Shown here: positions 31,899 to 35,160 of the stretch, in pieces
Position numbering within the stretch: the stretch's first letter is position 1
Layout of the letters: every line of letters starts with the position of its first letter
From: Anaerococcus sp. Marseille-P3915
GTDB lineage: Bacteria; Bacillota; Clostridia; Tissierellales; Peptoniphilaceae
Reading direction: 5' to 3'
Length of the DNA: 35,160 nt
Assembly: GCF_900258475.1 (NCBI RefSeq)
Contig: NZ_LT984887.1
Location: forward strand, 745,475-780,634
The notes under the pieces: model-generated
Seen by the model: only the letters and a program-made list of their open reading frames with translations
Database searches by the model: none
What the model was told of the DNA's origin: nothing
Translations under genes and position numbers: made by a program

Positions 31899-32459
31899 AG
31901 GGTCTGTTACTACATAAGAAGAGTGCATTTGCATTAGATTTGGCTTTACATAAAATCTCGTCTTACCTGATCCAGAACCACCTATTACTAATACATTTTT
32001 ATTTCTAGCGTATTTAGGGTTTTTAGGTCTTGAGTTCATTGTTAGTCTTTCGGTATTAGTTATAAGAACATTGTTTTCAAACTTAGGGTCAATGTATGGA
32101 GCAATATCCTTGATTTCTCCCCATCTTGCAGATCCATATTCCTTGCCTTGCCTATATTTCTTTTTGTTTTTACCTTTGCTATATACTATTAGCTTAACAA
32201 TGGCAGCAACTGAAATACCTACTAATAAGTCCCTTGGATTAATACTTGGTATATAGGATAAAGTTCCTATATCAGAAATTCCCACCATTATTCTATCAAT
32301 AATATCTCCTCCTACATAAGAATTGATGTGCTTAGAAAAAATATTTCCAATGTAGAAGAATGATAGATAGGGAATGTTTGATAATATAAATTTCTTTGGG
32401 TTGTCTATTTTAATTAGGTTTTTAATATCAGAAAGAATGGCTTCTAATATCTTATTCAT
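31899..32459 (-). pseudogene. VirD4/TraG-type coupling protein, N-terminal fragment
   Basis: About 189 residues with two membrane segments (about 25-45 and 75-92), KYRQGKEYGSARWGEIKDI, Walker A GGSGSGKT at 160-167 and VVTDPKG at 183-189. Element B then adds LTS and a stop. The start is the ATG at 32459, whose first bases overlap the antirepressor stop (ATGAATAA), with GAAGG upstream. Together with 23217-23645 and 7224-8024 it gives a protein of about 598 residues. Confidence 0.9.
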
Positions 32460-33186
32460 CGTAGAAACCTTCACTATCTAATAAAATTAGTAGGTAGTGT
32501 CTTCCCTTTGGTGTTATTAATGTTTGTATTCCTACAAGTGTACCTAGTGGATCAATCCATTCTTTTACTTCAAAATATCCCTTGTTCTTATCTGCATAAG
32601 GTAAGAGTTTCTTTTTCTTATCTCTGTAAATTAATCCCTTATCCATTAGAAAACTTATAAATTGATTTTGTGGTATTCCTAACTCTTTGGCAGTATTTCT
32701 AAAGTTTGTAAGTAGGTTATAATCTACTAATTTGTCATAATAATCTGCCTTTGGTCTTAATTCTTCAATCTCTTCTTCTCTTTCGGCAATAATTCTATTG
32801 GCTACAAGAATTGCATCTGCAAGTAGCTCTTCGTTAGTTTTCTTTTCTTGACCAGCTATATATCCTCCATTTTTTCTAATGCTCGGTAAAACTTCTCTAG
32901 TTACCCAAGCTTTGAATATTTTTGCTTGTGGTAGTTTTGATGAAAGGATAAGTGAATACAATCCTGATTCGTTAATTATTGAAATGTTCTGTATTCCTCC
33001 AGGGGTGTTCCATTTCGTTACACCCTTATCTTCTTCATCTACATGGTCATAAATAGCTTTTCTTGGATTAACATAACCTAACATAGTTGCTACTTCATTT
33101 GCTATAAAGAAAAACTCACCGTCTTTTTCTATAACAGTGAGTCTTCCAAAATTCTTATTTTCAAATGTTTTTAAATTACTTATCAT
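32452..33186 (-). CDS. BRO-family phage antirepressor
   Basis: A 244-residue protein with an N-terminal BRO domain (FGRLTVIEKDGEFFFIANEV, MLGYVNPRKAIYDHVDEED, FKAWVTREVLPSIRKNGGY; residues 1-115) and a C-terminal KilAC-type DNA-binding domain (ADYYDKLVDYNLLTNFRNTAKELGI, then KLLPYADKNKGYFEVKEW). Such genes often sit beside the coupling-protein gene in this ICE type and probably regulate conjugation or replication. The start overlaps the pcfB stop by four bases (ATGA), so the two are translationally coupled. Confidence 0.85.
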   Translation of the reverse strand: MISNLKTFENKNFGRLTVIEKDGEFFFIANEVATMLGYVNPRKAIYDHVDEEDKGVTKWNTPGGIQNISIINESGLYSLILSSKLPQAKIFKAWVTREVLPSIRKNGGYIAGQEKKTNEELLADAILVANRIIAEREEEIEELRPKADYYDKLVDYNLLTNFRNTAKELGIPQNQFISFLMDKGLIYRDKKKKLLPYADKNKGYFEVKEWIDPLGTLVGIQTLITPKGRHYLLILLDSEGFYDE

Positions 33187-33668
33187 AAGCTTTGCTCCTT
33201 ATGTTTATTTTTAACTTTATCTTTACTAATGGTATCCTTAGCCATATCTTTAAACTTATTTATAGTCTTCGTTATTGAATCTTTTCTATCGGCCTTTCTT
33301 TCAGAAGCCTTAACTGCTTTTTTAAAGGCGTGTTCCATAACTTTTATATCCTTAGATTAAAAAAACACAGAGTGGTTGCCAGTTTCCTTATCTTTCATAA
33401 TAGAAAACTTCACTCCATGTTTATTTAAAATTTTCTTTAGTTCTTTTAACTCAGGATCTTTTAGATTAATTTCTTCTAACTGTCCCTTTTTAACCATATC
33501 TTTTAGTTTTACTTCTTCTCCATTGTTTTTTATTACATTTTTCAAGCCTCCTTGTTCTTCTATTTGCTTGTGTACTTTCTTTAAGGCATCAAGAATTGCT
33601 TTACTTGTTGCTTTTGCAAGCCTGACTTCAAGATTAAGACTCGACCTAGATACTTCTTCATTAATCAT
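33183..33668 (-). pseudogene. pcfB: PcfB-family conjugation protein with an in-frame stop
   Basis: Codons 1-103 encode MINEEVSRSSLNLEVRLAKA through ETGNHSVFF, a PcfB (DUF3801) domain. A TAA at 33359-33357 interrupts, then the same frame continues SKDIKVMEHAFKKAVKASER to a stop at 33183. PcfB proteins read VFFK-S-KD at this point, so a single A-to-T change (AAA to TAA) explains it. A 51-codon ORF from the Met at 33338, with AAGGA upstream, may still be made. PcfB is a relaxosome/coupling accessory protein. It overlaps the DnaC-like gene by eight bases. Confidence 0.8.
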
Positions 33669-34488
33669 CTATTCCACCTCCATATAAAAGTAACTCTTTG
33701 TATTTTCTTAACTTCTCTTGATGGATTTTTCTTCTAAAATCTTCTCCCGTAACTTTAACTGGTATTGTCATTTCAAGTATTCTTGAATATATCCTCTGAT
33801 ACTCAAGGTCAATGTTTGGATTTTGAATAATTTCCAATGATAAGTTTGTAGTAAAAATTGTCGGCCTACCCTTTAAGTATCTTGAGTTTATAATGTTATA
33901 TACTTGTTCTCTTGCATAAGATGTATCCCTTTCAATTCCAAGGTCATCTAATATTAACAATGGAATATTTGATAGGTTATCTATAATTTCGTTTGAATCA
34001 ACCTTAAATGCAGATTTTTGTATTTGATTTATTACCTGAGATAAATTCAAAATCTTAACTCTAACTTGTGTTCTTTCGATTAATTCATTTGCTATTGCAC
34101 AAGCAAGGTAAGTTTTTCCACTGCCAACATCTCCATAAAATAAAAGTCCAACATTGTCTTCCTTCATTTGTTCAAAACTTTTAGCATAATTGTAAGCAAC
34201 CTTGTAAGCTTGACCTTTTTCATTTAGGAATTTCTCAAAAGTATATTGGTGTTGGTTTGGCGATGAAAAACAATCTCTTTTTAGCGATGATATTCTCGTT
34301 AATATTTCTCTTTCTGCATTTTCCTTATCTCTTTTTATTTCACATTCACATTTAATTCTTGGAATAAACTTTGTAAATCCAAGGTCAAGTAATTCTCCAT
34401 CAACTCTTTTACCGCATACCTTGCAATAGATATGTCCATTTCTTTCAATATCATTTTCTCTTAATACAAAATCTTTTAAGTTTTTCAT
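33661..34488 (-). CDS. DnaC-like ATP-binding helicase loader
   Basis: A 275-residue AAA+ protein. The N-terminal zinc-binding region has CKVCGK and a CECE pair (about 22-52). Walker A is GDVGSGKTYLA (about 119-129), Walker B LLILDDLGIE, sensor region TIFTTNLSLE and arginine-finger region RIYSRILEM. It would load a helicase on the replicating or transferring ICE together with the RepA-type initiator, whose stop it overlaps by four bases. It is intact. Confidence 0.88.
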   Translation of the reverse strand: MKNLKDFVLRENDIERNGHIYCKVCGKRVDGELLDLGFTKFIPRIKCECEIKRDKENAEREILTRISSLKRDCFSSPNQHQYTFEKFLNEKGQAYKVAYNYAKSFEQMKEDNVGLLFYGDVGSGKTYLACAIANELIERTQVRVKILNLSQVINQIQKSAFKVDSNEIIDNLSNIPLLILDDLGIERDTSYAREQVYNIINSRYLKGRPTIFTTNLSLEIIQNPNIDLEYQRIYSRILEMTIPVKVTGEDFRRKIHQEKLRKYKELLLYGGGIDD

Positions 34489-35160
34489 AAACTCTCTCCT
34501 ATATCGTAATTCATTTTTCTTGTTGATTTGTCATTCATGCTTTTCGCTTGATCATTAAGATACCAATTGATTATCGTTGCCTTGTGATCTTGATAAACTC
34601 TGTTGTTTGCTTTCATATACGATGATAATCTATCAATGTACTCACTAATTCTGCTTTCTAACTCATTTGTTAAGTCCTTGTATTCTTCATCAGTCAAAAA
34701 TATATTTTTATATATTCCATAAGGCTTTTGCCCTTTATTAAAATCATTATTTCTTAACTCATTATTACTAATATTGTTATAGTTACCTTCCGATTTTCGA
34801 AAATCTTGACTTTCGATATTCGAATCTCTTGAATTTCGATTATCGAACTTCTGGAATTTTGTTTTTCGAACTTCTTGATTTTTTAATTCCATATTATTAA
34901 ATATGCTCATAAAGTCTTTAACATAAATTCTATTAGGCTTTCCAAGTCCTTGTCTTTTCTTTTCAATCAGTCCTATTCCTGACTTAATATCAAGTTCAGC
35001 TATTAATTTGTTTGCTTTTTCACTGGCACAATTAAATTGATCTTTTATACTTTCTATTGTGTAGTAAATAAAAACTTTTCCGTCTTCATCTATCCAGCCA
35101 TTTTTATATGAAAGACCCATTCGATTAAGCATATATGAATACAAAACTTTTGCTTCAATA
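34485..35160 (-). CDS. RepA_N-type replication initiator of the ICE (partial)
   Basis: The frame is open to the window edge (reading IEAKVLYSYMLNRMGLSYKN), so the N-terminus is missing. The visible part has the rest of the RepA_N winged-helix domain (GWIDEDGKVFIYYTIESIKD, IGLIEKKRQGLGKPNRIYV). A hydrophilic linker (KFDNRNSRDSNIESQDFRKS) follows, encoded by four 23-bp DNA repeats. The C-terminal domain (YKNIFLTDEEYKDLTNEL, LSSYMKANNRVYQDHKATII) also ends the element A replication protein. RepA_N replicons commonly have the origin within the rep gene. Confidence 0.85.
   Translation of the reverse strand, partial: IEAKVLYSYMLNRMGLSYKNGWIDEDGKVFIYYTIESIKDQFNCASEKANKLIAELDIKSGIGLIEKKRQGLGKPNRIYVKDFMSIFNNMELKNQEVRKTKFQKFDNRNSRDSNIESQDFRKSEGNYNNISNNELRNNDFNKGQKPYGIYKNIFLTDEEYKDLTNELESRISEYIDRLSSYMKANNRVYQDHKATIINWYLNDQAKSMNDKSTRKMNYDIGESL
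34788..34879. repeat. Four tandem 23-bp iterons inside the ICE repA gene
   Basis: Units at 34788-34810, 34811-34833, 34834-34856 and 34857-34879 follow a consensus near TTTCGATTTTCGAA then CTTCTTGAA. TCGA at unit positions 10-13 is constant. The unit length is not a multiple of three, so the protein repeat is scrambled; selection is therefore on the DNA. It is a candidate replication origin. Confidence 0.75.

Larger units (their letters stand above)
6868..35160 (-). mobile_element. Decayed integrative conjugative element (Tn1549-like backbone) with two nested elements
   Basis: In its transcription direction the backbone order is RepA_N-type initiator, DnaC-like ATPase, PcfB, BRO antirepressor, VirD4-type coupling protein and a 91-residue unknown, a module typical of Tn1549-like conjugative elements of Firmicutes. 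No VirB4, VirB6 or relaxase genes of this backbone are in the window. On the left it ends abruptly at the IS110 copy (6867); on the right it runs off the window. T4CP is split twice and PcfB has a stop codon, so the backbone cannot transfer itself as it stands. Confidence 0.75.

Noticed and set aside
34788-34879. CRISPR-like array
   Set aside because: The units are head to tail with no spacers, imperfect, and inside a coding frame. Iterons explain them better.

Overview
The window is AT-rich DNA from a low-GC Gram-positive anaerobe. Protein style and gene content (HemW, an ECF sigma factor, Tn1549/Tn4451-type mobile DNA) suit the Clostridia/Tissierellia. My best guess is a Peptoniphilaceae member such as Anaerococcus or Peptoniphilus, but this rests on recognition, not on a search. 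Nearly everything from 319 to 4449 and from 6930 to 35160 is on the minus strand. I saw no rRNA, tRNA or CRISPR array.

Region 1 (1-4716) is chromosome-like: the tail of an IS110-family copy, a 3-hydroxyacyl-CoA dehydrogenase, a frameshifted hemW, a ferredoxin-reductase-like flavoprotein with a Fur-like box in its leader, an AI-2E/PerM-family membrane protein, and a divergent ECF sigma gene cut off after about 70 codons. Region 2 (about 4716-6867) is an IS200-type element (TnpA only, HUH/Y1) followed by a complete IS110-family element with a long 5' non-coding segment where a bridge RNA would be expected.

Region 3 (6868-35160) is a decayed integrative conjugative element (ICE). Read in its own direction (right to left) it has RepA_N-type initiator, DnaC-like loader, PcfB (with an in-frame stop), BRO antirepressor, VirD4/TraG-type coupling protein (T4CP) and a small unknown protein, then stops at the IS110 copy. 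The T4CP gene is in three in-frame pieces (32459-31899, 23645-23217, 8024-7224) because two related mobilizable elements sit inside it. Element A (about 8025-23216, 15.2 kb) and element B (about 23646-31898, 8.25 kb) share a plan: large serine recombinase at the right end, MobA/MobL relaxase, IncQ/MobQ-type oriT, DUF3847 protein, and a TnpW-like protein at the left end with an outward TTGACA box. Removing both at their 3-bp cores rebuilds one uninterrupted T4CP frame of about 598 codons.

Element A carries its own replication protein (with helically phased GTTGCA iterons inside the gene), an ORF6N/PLD-like protein, and a cargo operon: TetR regulator, ClbS/DfsB-family protein, two exporter-fold ABC half-transporters, and an ECF-type module (double ATPase, T and S components) ending in a 35-codon ORF. 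Element B carries a bile salt hydrolase, a cardiolipin synthase, an NTF2-like protein plus a broken relative, and a methyltransferase. The strongest observations are the double hit in one conjugation gene, a near-consensus promoter (TTGACA-N17-TAGAAT) that exists only when element A is circular and then points at its recombinase, paired oriTs inverted relative to each other, and iterons inside both replication genes. Element A's cargo looks like an uptake/export system coupled to self-protection against a small molecule.
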